64,000 nucleotides of DNA from Caenorhabditis remanei. Lineage: Eukaryota > Nematoda > Chromadorea > Rhabditida > Rhabditidae. The translations under genes and the position numbers were made by a program. Where the stretch lies: positions 5,022,001 to 5,086,000 of the forward strand of contig NC_071328.1 of NCBI RefSeq assembly GCF_010183535.1, read 5' to 3'. The notes beneath the pieces were generated by a model. That model was not told where the DNA came from. It saw nothing but the letters and a program-made list of their open reading frames with translations, and searched no databases. This document shows, piece by piece, positions 29,946 through 44,045 of the stretch; the first letter of the stretch is position 1; every line of letters starts with the position of its first letter.

Positions 29946-32900
29946 GGAATAAAACGATACAATTCCACGTGAATTGGCGAATGCCTTTCTCCGAAGATCC
30001 CAATCAGGACGTCTTCGATGTGGTGGACCCGGTGGGCGGAGCTTATTCGGATATCTGAGTAGACAGAAGACGGGCGGTGCATCGAGATCAAGTGCGTATT
30101 CTTCGACGGATAGGGAGCTGGAGGCAGCGGCGTTCTCATCGGATGACGAGAGATCTTCGGATGAGGCGACGGGCGCGAGAGGCGGCAGCTCTTGGAGCAG
30201 ACGTTCTCTGGAAGAAATGGGTACGGTAAAGGAGTACTGTAGAATGATAACTAGATGCTGAAGGATTACGGTAGCGCTTTATGTTGAGGTTAATGTAATT
30301 GGGTATACGGTAGGGTTGCTCTACCTATCTGCAAAGCTACTGTGTCATTCAGCTTATCACTTTTGATACTAGGAGATTACTTTAGTAAGGTACTGTAGGG
30401 CTACGGTAGCTCATTACCCTAGTAGGCTATGGTTGGTAAAGATTACTGTACCAGCGCTACCGTCAGATCCTTGTAGCTTCAAAAAAACCAACTTTTGTTT
30501 CCCCAAAAACTCCAATTGCTCCTCGAAAAGTTGTTTGGCTGTTCCGATGTTCGGCGACGTTTTCGATGGCTCGCTGTTCCTACGATGCTCCTCGATTTTG
30601 CGTAAGTTGGCGGATACCTGGAAGACAATACGTGTTTTTCGAATTCGGTGGAGCGCACTTTTCTTCACTCTGACACCTCAAATAAAGACGAACCTTATGA
30701 CTAGCGTCCTCCAACTCGACAATATTATGCAATGTCGCCTTGTACTGTTTCAGTTTCTCCTCAATTAAAGTTTGAACACAACCCGTTTGTCTTCCCACAT
30801 CATTCAGCTGCTCCTGAGCGTGAGCACTATCTTGTCTTCTCAAAACACATGGACCGAAGATTAGAGCAAGATTGTTACATCCCATTTTATTGACAGCTTC
30901 CTGGTCTGCTACACGTGCCAAATGATACATTAGACGGTCCAAAACGGCTCGATTTGGTTTTGGAAGGAGCTCGATCATGACCGAGAGACAACGCACTCGT
31001 TCACTCATATCTTCCACTTCTGAAAATGTACTTGTAAACGCGCTCTATTGACAATATGAGAGACGCAGAAAAGCGAAAGAGTCTGCCTTCGCTGCGTCTC
31101 TTCTCCTCTTTCAATCTTGGAACTGTTATAACTCCTGACCTAAGCGAGCTATCAAAAAACTTTCAACTAATAAAATATAGGAAATTTTATTCTCTAATTT
31201 TTACTAATTGACTTTTCACCAACTCTTCACATCTTCCTGATATTGCTCACCTGAGACATTCAAAAAGTTTTCATAGAGATCAAAAATGATAATGGGTTCG
31301 GCGAGTTCACGGAAGAACGCTTTGACGAGAGTGGTGAGTACATGGACACCCGCATCCTCGAGGTTCACGGATTCGGCGTCTGAAAATGGGTACTGTAGCA
31401 TATGGGGTACTGTAAGAGAGTCTTTAGATAACGAATGAAACAAGACGTAGTTGTTTATTCCTCAGCGTTAATTTGCGAAACTGACTTGCAAACCTTTTCT
31501 AGTTCAGACAGGAACTAGAGAATTGTGTAACGATCTTTAGAAAAAATTGGTAAAGATGATAGAAAGTGTCATAAATGATAAGGAAACCACCATGTGATTT
31601 TGCGGTTTTATTAGTGGTTTGGAAAAGACCAACGTTCAAAAAATTGATTGTTATAGATCAAAAGAAGAGGGGAATTAAGGTTTTACAATACTCTAAGAGA
31701 CTACCACTGTATGTTACTAAGTTACAGGCTACTGTAGCCAGATACTGAGCGCCTTACCTGCTGTCGACTCAATCACTTTCCGGATGCTTCTGACTTGAGG
31801 AAGTGATCCACTTTTTCTGAAACAAGCAATCAATGTTCGTTATTCATCGCGCTCCACCAATTTTTCAATTTCGGTGGAGCGCATTTGCAACTACCAACCT
31901 ATAAACTCCCTCCACAAACAGAGCTCTCGTCTCAATCGCAAAGAAAAGTCTATCCAAAAGTGGAGGTACCGTATGATCGTCGTCAATGATGGACGTTAGT
32001 GATGCTCCGAAAAATCTGCCGCCATTTGTCTGAAACAGAGCAAATTTTGATTCTTTAACAATTTCAGACTTAAAAATTGCAATAAAACCCCACCTGCGGA
32101 TCAATAGTCTTCCCAATTAAATGACACGGATGCGTCACTTTCGGCTGACATTTTTTGTGACAAGAAATCCGGCAGGCGACACAAATGAATAGCTTCTCGT
32201 GGTGCCAGATGAGTTGATTACATACTTCACAGTAAGTGGGGACGTGGACAACGTCAGCACGGAATCTGTGACCAGCGTGGACCTGGAAATCGGGATGAAC
32301 AACCTCGATAGATTTTAAGATATTTTTGTTTCCCATGTCTTGTTTAGTATCTCTACCAATTTTCAAAATTTTCGACCAACAGGTTTTCGAGAAAACGCTG
32401 GTCAAAGTTGGCGACTCTCTCTCTCTCGCTACGAGAAGCGCAGACAACGAGACAGTCTCGCTGTCTGCGTCTCCGCTCCAATTTCGGTAGAGCGCGTTAA
32501 CCCTGCAAGAGTGTTACCTTAATAACAAGAACACTGAACTATTAGAAAACAAAAAAGGTGGGTGGAGAAAGTTGAAGTGTGAATAGGTATACGGTAAGTT
32601 TCAGAGAAAAAGGTAAATAAATTATTTAAAAATGTCAGTTTCTATGATGATCTCTACTAAATAAACACTCTTTTCTTACCGATGTTACATCAGATTTTCT
32701 CCGCTTCTTTCCAACTTTCTGAAGTTTTTGTTGTTGAAAAAACAAAATCAATCGATACCGCCCCTCTAGTGCGAGAGACGCAGAGAAGCTAAAGTATCTG
32801 CTTTTCTGCGTCTCTCTGCTCGGAAACAAAACTTTGAATGCTTATATCTTCTTATTGAGCATTTTGATCGAAAAGTTATCAACTAACAAAATATAGGAAA

Positions 32901-35900
32901 TTTAATTCTCTACATTTTACTAGTTAACAATTTTTCTCCTACAATTTTTCTTCCTGAGATAAAAGCAGAAGAGCGCGATTTCTCACCTTTATCATCGACG
33001 ACTTCTCTTTTCCTCGTTTTTTCTTCGACTGCGTATGCATGAATTCATTCAAAAACCCTCTGAATGCATTGACTCCGAGAGTTGTCGGGAAGGAAACATT
33101 CTCTTCCATACACGTTTTTGTAAGGAGTCCCTCGAACATTGTGATGACGTCACGGTATTTCAGAACGGATTGATCGACCTGGAAAGTTCAAAAAATGATG
33201 GCCTAGAATTCCAAAAAAGTTTTCTAGGCCACTCACCGATAATACAGCTTCATAACCTAACAGCTCCATGTGGAATGCTCTGAGAGACTTTTTGAATACG
33301 GCATCCACTACCGTATCCCTTTTCGTCGCACTTCCAGCCAACCCAGACGTCTTGTTGAAAATGAAAACACTGAATTGACGGAGATCTTCTGTTGATTCGA
33401 CTACCATATTTCCAGGATCCGTCTAGATTTCAAAATTTTGAGGTTTTGACTAAAAAGCCTTTTGAAATAAATACCTGTTGTTTTGTTTTGGTTAAGCTGA
33501 AAGTTCCAGTCGGAATTGGAGATGAAGACTGCCGCTGTTTGTGGGGCCTGAAAATATAATGATTAACAAACAATTATTAAAATGAATTTCTACACATTTT
33601 GTTAGTTGAAAACATTTTTGTAGCTCTCATGGTTTTTGAGTTACAAGAGTTTGAAGTGAAAGCCTGCACTTCTAACGCCCATATCTCGCCAGCCATTGCA
33701 TATATCAAAAAATTGCTAACTAGAAAAATAATCAGCATACAATTCTGAACATCTTACTAGTTGATATTTTTATGTCAACAGTTTATATTTTTGACTAAAT
33801 GCTGTTTGAAAACTCACATCAAATCCCACGGCCTTTTCGGTGAATGTAGGCGTGTTGGTGATCGAACTGGAGACGTCGGGTTACAAGGAATCGATGAGGC
33901 GAACACGAAACATTCCTTGTGAAGACACATTTTACATCCTGAAAAGTGGAAAGGATTTCAAGTTACTGGTAGAAGAGAGCTGACTTCAAATGGTCATATC
34001 TCAAAAGCTATGACGGTTATCAAAAATTTGTCAACTTTGAAAATGATCAGTTTGAAATTTCGCACATTTTGTTAGTTGACACCATTTCGATAGCGTTTCT
34101 AATTTTTCAAAAAACGGCCGTTCAAAGTAAAAAAAAAAACTAACTCTGACACTTATGCGCCTGTGATATAAAATTCGTGAGATGCCTGTTACAAAGAGCA
34201 CAAATTTCCTGTCTATGAAGACGTGACATCTTGAATTGATGCTCCTTTGCAATGAATACATCAGGAGTTAATTCACTCGAAAAACTCGGTCCAGGTGACG
34301 GTTCTTCCTCGTCTTCCTTCCTTCCAAATAACGCTTTCAAGTTCTTTTTCGCTTTTTGGAATCCCAATTTTCCGGCGCCTGCTGTCTTCTTTTTCGAGTG
34401 AGTTGGACTGAGCTGAAACTAAAGAAAATTTTGTGTTGAGATCTTTATCTTCCAGTTTTTCTCTTGCTTACTGTAAACGAGTCATCACATCTCGAGACGG
34501 AGAAGTTATTCGATTCCGTACTATTTGCTCTTCTTAACATTTTCAATTTAGTCGTTGAAGCTGTTGGAGCAAGTGATTGTCTTCTATGATGTGATAAATC
34601 TGCTCCTTCGATTAATTTCAGTTTTGTGTCTTCTAGAATAAAAGTTGCATCCACATCGACGGCGTCATCACTGAAAAATAAAAAAACTTTTTGGAAGGTT
34701 GGGAGAAGATCTCGTAATCATCTAGACCTACTATGGTGTTGACATGTCGCAGATGTTGAACGCATGCCGAGATCTATATAATGCGACTATTTTTGTATTT
34801 GAGGGTGGTTTTATACTTTTTGACTTTTCAGCTGTTTTAAATTAGTTTTTTTTTCCTAATCCGTTTTTCACTTCCTCATATCTCAAGAACTGTACCAGCT
34901 ATCAAAAAATTGTCAACTACAAAAGTCAGTTACACAATTTTTTTGACCTCGAGCCAGTTATGTAAGCGTTCAAAACAAAAGCTATAGTTTGAAGAGCGCA
35001 AAGAAATTAGACTGTCTGAATGTCTCGCATTTTGGTGGTGTTATTGTGCTTCAAACGCTTGTATCTCAGGAAGTCAAAGCGCTATTTCAAAATGTTTTAT
35101 TACAAAGATTATTAGCGCAAATTTTGCACATTTTCTTAGTTGATCATTTTTTTGACAGCTTTTGTCATTTTTTAGTTTTAGGCAAAGCTGTCTTACGTTT
35201 TACCAGCGGTTCTTTGGGCCGTAGGTGCCTCCAGCAAAGCATTTTTAACACTGTATATCTGTTTTCTCAAAGGAGATATCAAAAAGTTGCTTACAGACAA
35301 AATATAGCTGAATATTTATAAAATATTTCTTTAGTTGGAAAAAATTTGATAGCTCTCCAGGCTATTGAGATATTGTGTTCCAAACTCTTGCTACTGGGGA
35401 CCTTTATTAGAGGTTTACGGTATTTGAATATTACGAGCGCCCGCGGTATAAAAATCTAAAAGTTGCCACCTTGAAAGCTATTAAAAATTGGAAACTACAA
35501 AAACATGTAGCATAAAACTTTTAACAGTTTTTAAGGTTACATATAAACTTTTTGGTAACATTTACTGTTCTTGGATTACAGGTGGCTGGAACTGGCACGC
35601 TCACTTGGCGCATGTTTTACTTCTTTTATCTTAAAGCCAACGCTATCAGAAAAGTGTCAATTAGTTAATTAATTGTTAATTATAATCAAATTTGACGCTT
35701 TTCATCAACACACACTATTCTAATGTTGTTTGCAGTTTTTGAAATTCTGGATGTTTCAGGGAGCCTCCAAATTCAACATTCAAGTTTACAACTTCTTGAA
35801 AAACTCACTCTTGAAACGCATCACTCTCCTCTGAAATATCATCATCCAATCCATCCTGAGTTGACTTATCACTATCCGAATCATCATCAGAAAGTGCAAA

Positions 35901-38900
35901 TGCAGCAAGGGAATTCGGGTCATTCAAATCGAATTTCGTCAGATTGACAGCATGAACTTTTCTGACTCTAAACGGTGATTTCTTGATATTATTCACTCCT
36001 CCATTCCCATTATTCTTTGGAATTTCCGCAATTTTCTTTCGAATCGCCGCGCCTCGGAATGCAGATTGTATCCCTATCACGGCGGCTCTCGTCGATAAAT
36101 ACTTCCGTCTTTCCTTATAAGTTTTCCAGTTGCATTGAATTGTCTGAGCTGCCAACGCCTTCCTCCTCACTTCATTTCTAGCTATCGAGCCTCTTATTAG
36201 TGCTTGAATCTTGATAATTCCCTCCTTCATTCTCAGATATCTCTTCCTTGCCAACATAGTTCGAAACCATCTTTGCAACGTGTCAATACTCTGCATAATC
36301 GTCCGATGTAAGTGATCATCCAGTATCAATTTCTCAGCATCTCTCATAAATATCTTATGAATTCCATACTGGATATTGTCATTATCGATTGATGGATGGG
36401 AATGAACAAACTCTTTCACGTCATCTACAGTACTATCCCGCCCGTTTCTGAGGAGGATACGGTATTGTTGAACGAAGCTCGGGTACTCGATTCTGACGGA
36501 ATATCCGGCACGACGGATTCTGACAGTTTCAAGCATTCCGGTGTAACGGAGTTGGCGGAGGATTATATTGTCATCGAAGTGGTTGGCAATCTGAAAAAAG
36601 AAAGAAAATGAAGTTAAGACGTGGAAATGAGAGAGGGGAGAGGGGAGAGGGCGCAGAGAAGCGAGAGTGTCTGAATGTCTGCGTCTGGGGCGCCCACATT
36701 TTGAACGCCTATAACTCTGTGGCTATACCAGCAATAAAAAAGTTATAAACTGCAAAAAAAAATTTCTGATAGCTGTGAAGCTGTGAAATAGTTGTGAAGC
36801 TTCTAGCGGTAGAATTCAAACATCACTTTTCAGCTTTGGGAATAACAGCTCAGAAGAGCAATCGAAAAATTATAAACTGTAAAAGTAATCAGCGTAATAT
36901 TTTTCACGTTTCCTGTGTTACCAACTTTTTGATAGCTTGCTGTTCTTTTGAATTACTACATTACTTTTAGTTAAATGTTTTACATTCAACGATTCGTATC
37001 TCACCAAGCTTTAGAACTATCAAAAAGTTTCAGCTACAAAAATAATTAACAGAGAATTTCACATATTTTACTAGTTGAAAAATTTATTCTAACTCTTCTT
37101 ACTTCCGAGTTATGAGCGCTAGAACCTGGCGCTTCGAAATGTTAGACGCAGAGAAGCTAGAGTGCCTAACTGTCTGCACCCTCTTCCCTCTATCCATTCC
37201 CATAACCAACCTTATCATTATTACTCTTGATACACCTTATAAAATAGGGCGTCGCATTTGCCAGTGTACTCATCAACCTCGTCAATGAATACTCGAATTG
37301 TTTGGACACAGATGACGGTTTCTTCGCAAGTCGTCTCCCTCCAATCGCCTCTTTCAGTATTTGCAAAGACTTCAGAAGACTCATTTTATCATCAGATTTC
37401 CCAGCAGGCGTCCGTCTCGCTTGATTTCTAATCGTGTTGAACATACTGGTATCACAGAAATCTGGTACTTCGCAACGGAGTTCTCCACGTAGGAATGCGG
37501 AAAGGGCGGAGTCGGATCCACGACGAGGTGATGTCACGATGGAATCCATAACTCGGAGATGGCCAGCGGATTCTGAAATTTGAAAATTGAAGGGACTGTC
37601 TGTGTGTCTGTTTATCCGTACCACTCTTCTGCAACTTCTTCGCAGACTGCTTGAATGCATTCATTGCTCTGAATACACTTCGAACCACATTCCACCGATG
37701 AACAGCCACCGGGTCAATACCCAAAAGTGTCTTCATCACAGAACTTGTGCTGGATTTCAGAGCGTTCAGCACATCTTGTCTCATCAAGTCCTTGTTTTTT
37801 TCTCGGAATCCCTAAAGATATAAATTCGCTCAATTGACAATAGAGAGACGCAGTCGACGAGACACTCTACCTACCGTAATCTGATACTTCACTTTTCCCG
37901 CGTAATGAGCCACGATGAATGCCGGCTCTTTCTTCTGTGGTGTCTCGTAGTATTCGTTGTTCTGAAATAGGAAATTAATTTTTCCAAAATTGGAAAAAAT
38001 GCTCACCTTCAAAAACTGGTTCAACTTCGCCAGCATGGAGTCGTCAGTTCCATTATTAATGTTACTTTCCTCGTCTATTAGTCGAAGAATTCCGTAAGGT
38101 TTACTCTGAAAGTTTTTTCAGTTAGAAAAGTGGCCAAGGAACTGGAGAGATGGGTTTCTAGGCCATGGCTTAGAATTCAACAATTTGAGTTCCTAACGGT
38201 TCAGTGGCCGACGGCCCGATAGCATGGCTTTCTCGGCCACTATTAGAATAATTGGTTTAGAATCGGTGGCCTAGAATCCGGCACATGTGTCCCCTAATGG
38301 TCTTTTTCCCAGAGTCTAGTTTCCTAGGTCTCGAATTGAAGTCTATTAGATATTTGGGCTCAACAGACAGCGGCCTAGGAACCGACAGCTTTATTTTCTG
38401 GGGCCACCGATGTTTGTGTTTCTAAACCATAGTCTAGTTTCAAACTATTTGGTTTTCTAGGCCAACGTCCTTTATGGACTAGGAACCCACAGTTTCATTT
38501 TCTAGGCCACGGCCACAAATCCCACCATCTACTCACCTGAAACAACTGCACACACTCGGTATTATCCGTATACTCAATATTGGTCCACGAGATGCCTTCT
38601 TTCAAATATTCCTCTTGTTCGAATTGAAAAATATGTTGATTAAAGTAGGATTGAAGTTTCTCATTTGCGTAATTAATACACAACTGCTCGAAACTATTGC
38701 ACTGGGAGCCGACGTCTTCGAACCCGAATATGTCGAGGATTCCTGAATTGGTTTTGATAAAAATTAGCTTAATCAGAAAATTTGATTACCTATATAATAT
38801 CCTTTTCCCGCCGAGAAATCTTTCTTCAAAAGTGCTTGATTTATCCTCAAAACGATGTAATGAAAGAGGGAGTTGTAGATACATTTGGCCATGGCATCGC

Positions 38901-41900
38901 GGGTGTTGGTAGCCTGAAGGAAAAATGGGATCATTTTACATCTGCGCTCCACCGAAATCTTCTTTTTCGGTTCCGTTAGAGCGCAGTTGCAGAGCTCATC
39001 ACTCACCTCCGACACACTATATCTCAAAACCACTGTCTCCGTCTTCATCACATGTCGCTTCATAGTCAATGCTTGCATCAAAGTATCCGTTTTGATATGC
39101 AACAAATTTGCCACTAGATCCACCACTTCCTCATTCTCAATGTATCCACTTTCATCGCTATGGTAGCCGTGTCTCTGAAATTTTTTTTTGATGGTTTTGA
39201 ACTTTAAGCAAGTGTAACTCTTCACTGGCGAGGTGTATCAAAAAGTTTTTAACTACAAAAGTATTAAAAACGTAATGCAGATTATTTTTGTAGTGGACAA
39301 CTTTTTGATAGCTCCATAATTTGGTGAGATATGAGCATTTTAAGTATGCGCGCAAGAAAGAGAGGGCGCCTCTCCCTCTCTACTTACCTTGATATAAGTA
39401 ATATTTCCAAGTAACAAAACTGCCGAAATAATTCCAAATATCGTCTGCTGAGTCTTCGCACAGAATCCAACAGAACTCATCGCATGTCTCAACCGATCGA
39501 ATTCATTTCTCTCGTTTACTCCTTCCAGTGCAAATGGTTCATTCTAGAAAAATTTGTTATATTTTAGATCATAAAATGAACAACTTGCCTGATTCAAGTA
39601 CTTGTAGTCATGAGGCTTCAGAAGGAAATATTTCTTCCGTTCCTCTTCATCTGCTCCCTCCAGAAGGTAGTAGAAGACGTGGTAGTTTCTGGAAAGTAAA
39701 TTAATTTTGATCGCTCGATCTATTATAAAAATTATAACATTTTACACGTTTTGTTAGTTAACAACTTTTTGATAGCGTATATCCTCAAAGGGCTACAAAC
39801 GCTCAAATAAATACAGCCTGAAAGAGAAATCTCACAGCTGAGCTTCAAATGCGTTTTTCTCGAAAACCACAATAGTTATCAAAAAATTATCAACTACAAA
39901 AATATGCAACTTGAAATTTTACACATTTCAGTAGTTGGCAACTTTTTGATAGCTTTTGCCGTTTTCCAGATATATGCGTTTGAAGTTTTCGCGCTGAAGA
40001 AGAGAGCGCCGAGAAGCTTGACTGTCTAACAGAGCTGTGCGGAAGTAAAATTTTCAAAAAAGGAAGAAGGAAGAAGGAAGAAGGAATAACATTTTCAAAA
40101 AGGAAGAAGGAAGAAGGAAGAAGGAACGAAAATTTTCAAAAAGGAAGAAGGAAGAAGGAAGAAGGAAGTGAAAAAAGCCCGGAAGAAGGAAGAAGGAAGG
40201 AAGAAGGAAGGAAGAAGGAAGTTGGGTTCCAAACCGGGAAATCGGAAGTTAATTTTGAAAATGACAAATTTGAGGAAACTTTTTTCTAGTCATCTCTGAA
40301 AACGAATTTTGGCGTTGTTTTGCATACAAAATTCCATTAAAAATCACCAAAACTCCGCTGATATTCAGTCGAAAATTACAAAATTTTTGTGAACTTTTAA
40401 CACGGAAGTCGAACAATTTCAACGGAAGAAGGAAGAAGGAAGAAGGAATAAAATTTCAAAAAAGGAAGAAGGAAGAAGGAAGAAGGAAGTGAAAAAATGC
40501 CCGGAAGAAGGAAGAAGGAAGAAGGAAGAAGGAATTCCGCACAGCTCTGCTGTCTAACTCTCTGTGTCTGACCTCCCTCTCCCTAGTCTCTTTTACAGAC
40601 AGAATTTTTTAGATTTTCAAATCCACAAAACTCCTTTTTTGACCTACCTCTCTCCTTTCGTTTGAAAAATAATTCGAGACTTCTCCAGCAGATAAATCTC
40701 CACGTTGGCCCTGAAAAATCGAAAACTTAGAAACCTCAAACCATTCTAATACTCACCCGGAAACCATTCCATTCTCTCGATAATTAATCTTAATAAACTT
40801 TCCAAATCGACTACTATTGTTATTAGTCAAAGTGACCGCATTTCCGAATGCTTCCAGAACTGGACCAGCAGAGAGAAGGGTCTGCTCAGTACTACATCCA
40901 GTCGACCCTTTCTGAGACAGTGAGATCAAATGAGACATCAAATGATTCGTTGACTCAGTTTTTCCAGATCCACTTTCTCCGGATATCACGACGCATTGGT
41001 TCTCTTTGATACGCAGCATGCTGAAATTTTTTCAGTTTTTAGCTCGGGAGGGTACTGTAGCTACTACTGTCTTACTTATGATAACAGACATCTGCAATCG
41101 CAAAAATATGAGGTGGAAGTGATCCAAGCCGCTTGCTTTGAAAATACAGTCTCGCATATTTTGGGTTGTAAATTGGAAAGAAACAAAATGGATTCACAGC
41201 GACAAGAATTGGTCCAATGTACGTGTAGATGTGTCCATTGGCGAATCTTTCCCGTAAGTTGTCGAGAAGAGTCTGTTCGGTTAACTCGGGTAGCATACAA
41301 AGATCCGCGTATTCACGGTCCTGGAAAAAAGAAGGAATAAGGGTTTTGGTCGGTGTAAGGCATAGTTGTACGGAATGACATTTTTCCGGAATTCGGAATC
41401 CAGAATCCGGAACCGGAATGAAAAAATCGGAATTCCGGAATTTCGAACGATTTGCTAAATTTGCAACACTAAGTCATTTTTTCAAGTGTATTTAATGATA
41501 AATGAAGATTAAAACTACTTGTAAGGATCAAAGCCGAGCAAGAAGTACTATAATCGTCTTTTAAACTCAAAAACAATTAAAGATTTTAGCTTCCGGACTC
41601 CTGAAATCAGAAACTCAAAAAACCGGAATCCGGAACCAGAATAAAATTTTCAAAATCCGTAACCGGAATGACAAAAAAAAACCCGCAATTCCGAAATTCC
41701 GGACAACTTTGCTCTAAGGGCATTGTATTGGGCACTGGCATTATAACGACGGGGTTTGGAAAACGCAAATCAGAAAATTCGAAATTATTCGATATTCTTC
41801 AAAAGGTTTAAATCGGACAGTTCTCTTCATTTTTTAGGGATTTTGAAAATTTCGAGTTTTTATAGGCGCTGTATGGGCGCTGTATGCACGGGAGCTACAG

Positions 41901-42559
41901 CGTTTTTCTATGATTTTCGGTATTTTTGCCCATTTTTGAAGCTCTTTCCCACGTTTTCCACCCAAAAACCCCCATAAAATTTACCTGTGGCTGAACCAGA
42001 AACTTTGTCAAAAACGCATCAATCGAACTGGCCACTTCGGCACTTCCGAATCGTGTCCCCCCGGTTGCTGCTCGATATCCGCGATGCCGGAAAACGAATC
42101 GATTCTTCGGTGTTGCACTATCGACGACAACCGGGAGACGTGACCAGATGGCTTGGACGGCTACAGGATATTCTCCAGGATCAAGACGTCGTTCTTTGTA
42201 TGTTTGGCCATCTGGAGTGCCCATCATTTCGAATAAATCAAAGTCTTGAACGGATTGACCTTCCAGTTCTGAAAATGTGGGATGCTAGCTAGAGAGTAGC
42301 GGTGTAGCCGTGGTGACGCTGCGATGACGCTCTTGCGAAACCCCCTACCTGCCCTTCCAGCTAACACTTTCTCAATCAATTCCTCTGTTGTGCATCTCTT
42401 ATGAACCTCCAAATGTACTGTATCATTCTCACAGTCCGGATTAAAACTGTGCATGTAAACAGCAACTGTATGCGTGTGTGCATCATCAGTCGCATTGATC
42501 GTATGAGCACGACGGGGAAAACATCCCGTCGCACCAGCTGATATTGAATCAAATGACAT
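29934..42559 (-). CDS. hum-7: Class IX unconventional myosin with RhoGAP domain
   Basis: A motor that also switches off Rho GTPases. Exons (minus): 42559-42349, 42268-41985, 41320-41076, 41020-40757, 40710-40648, 39688-39589, 39543-39388, 39174-39007, 38913-38790, 38742-38537, 38105-38007, 37961-37875, 37811-37622, 37572-37211, 36590-35809, 34670-34472, 34412-34145, 33938-33818, 33547-33475, 33422-33237, 33178-32987, 32718-32680, 32282-32094, 32029-31899, 31816-31758, 31379-31251, 31019-30694, 30617-30493 and 30207-29934 (TGA): 29 exons, about 1883 residues, as expected for HUM-7. Order: N-terminal Ras-association-like region (1-120), P-loop GESGSGKT (~262), switch [11 protein letters not shown] (~310), DIFGFE (~542), actin site [13 protein letters not shown] (~840), IQ motifs (~985-1060), a C1 domain split by an intron (~1237-1290), a second C1 (~1475-1530), and RhoGAP (~1537-1750) with arginine finger GVYRKSG. 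The exon 39688-39589 ends at a GC donor. Confidence 0.93.
40025..40550 (+). repeat. GGAAGAAGGAAG element, copy C, in a hum-7 intron
   Basis: Both ends show CAGAGCTGTGCGG / CCGCACAGCTCTG, so this copy preserves terminal inverted repeats of 13 bases. Long GGAAGAAGGAAG runs flank the core AATTTTGAAAATGACAAATT, then a stretch ending TGCATACAAAATTCC. It lies in the hum-7 intron 39689-40647. Confidence 0.7.
41375..41713 (-). repeat. TTCCGG-rich dispersed element, copy B, in a hum-7 intron
   Basis: It is the inverse of 1438-1760. Minus-strand reading gives GTTGTCCGGAATTTCGGAAT, the core AGTTTAAAAGACGATTATAG, then GCTCGGCTTTGATCCT, and TTCCGGTTCCGGATT near the end. Confidence 0.65.
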
Positions 42560-43069
42560 CTATTGGATGTGACGAATCGAGGAGCATCGGGACACGTTGG
42601 GTGTCTGAAAATTTGAATGTTTGGAAGGAGAAGCTTCAGAACAATCGGATGAATATAAAAAAGATAAAAACGAAGAGAATCATTTGAGTATTTCCGGCAG
42701 AAAAACGAGAGAAAAAGATATTTGTTGGCAAAGAGATGTGGGAAGAATAGAGAGAAGATATTGAAACGAAACATCAAAATGAAGAAAAGAAAGAGAGGGA
42801 CTCTCGGGAAGAGACACAATTACACTTGCACCGCAGATTATTTTTATCAGATTGAGGGGGAGGAGGGACCAGAGACGACTCAACTCAACTGGACGCATTT
42901 TGAAATTGGGCGATGAATTGGAGGAGGGGTTTCCTGAGGAATCAGATGATTCTTAGAGTATCAAAATGAGTAAAGTTAGCCAACTTCGAGGTTCACGAAT
43001 TGTTGGAAAACTCACGCAGTTGAAAAATGGAAAAAATGATGTATTTTCAAAACACGTTACAATTTTTAT
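42560..43069. other. hum-7 upstream region
   Basis: No gene seen. The ~300 bases upstream of the hum-7 ATG are purine-rich on the plus strand (AGAAAAACGAGAGAAAAAG) with CTCATCTT-like pyrimidine tracts on the minus strand. A minus-strand TTTTCAG about 45 bases before the ATG (near 42605) may be an SL acceptor. Confidence 0.4.
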
Positions 43070-43215
43070 CATCTATTAGCTCGGCCCAGTTCTTACAACT
43101 GCGCTCCACCGAAATGCCCTCGCAAAATGTCTCTGTTTCTCTGAGTCTCTTTATTTCGCACACAATTTTTTTTTTCGGTTTCGGTAGAGCGCGCTTGTGA
43201 GAATCGTGTCGTGCT
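43070..43215. repeat. Palindromic element, GCGCTCCACCGAAA family
   Basis: TTAGCTCGGCCCAGTTCTTA and CAACTGCGCTCCACCGAAAT on the left mirror TTCGGTAGAGCGCGCTTGTG and CGTGTCGTGCTAATA on the right. Confidence 0.65.
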
Positions 43216-43894
43216 AATATTTATTTGAAAGGTTTCCGTTGTAACGGTTTCGGAAGTTAAAGGATAGATTGCAGTAATCAGACCTGACGGAGTTCTCTGG
43301 TTTTCCCTAGTTGATTTTATAAAATGTGTAAATTCAGAAGCAGTTAGAAATCCAGAATATTCAAAACTTAAAAACTGAAATTATGGGTTAAAATAGTTTG
43401 TTTTTGTGTCAAAAAAATGTTATGTGAAATCCAGTATGGTTAATTTCTACGACTTTATTGAATTAAATCAAAATGTGAATATGTATGATAGTTTGAGCAC
43501 TTTTACTATAAATTTTCAAAGAATTTACAAACATTTTGTGAATCCGCGCCAACCGGGCCGGCCCGATTTTTGACAGTTCTGGGAAAATCTACCCCTAAAT
43601 TCAGCCCTCTTAATGAAAACCTGCGCCTGGCTCGAATTTCAGTCAAGTGCCGAAACCAGGACATGTATAGAGAAGTGCAGGTCTAATAGAGTGAATAAGT
43701 TTTTATTCTAGCAAAACTAGTATTTTGGACTGATTTTTGAACAAAACTCTCAGTTTAAATAAAATCTGAAAATCTGATACTGCTAAAAGATAAGTGAATA
43801 TACTTGTCGGTTCTCATCATTTTCGAAAGTTATAACAAATTCAAATTCTTCAAAATATTGATTCTTAACTAGCAGAATTAAAACTAATAGTATT

Positions 43895-44045
43895 TGTATT
43901 AGCTCAGCACAGTTCTTACAACTGCGTTCCACCAAAATCTCCTTGAGAAATTTCTATTTTTCTCTGAGTCTCTCAATTTCGCACACTGTTTTCTTCGGTT
44001 TCGGTAGAGCTGTAAGAAGTTGTAAGAAGAGTACCGTGCTAATAT
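43895..44045. repeat. Palindromic element, same family
   Basis: TATTAGCTCAGCACAGTTCT and CTGCGTTCCACCAAAATCTC on the left, TTTCGGTAGAGCTGTAAGAA and CCGTGCTAATAT on the right. Confidence 0.6.
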
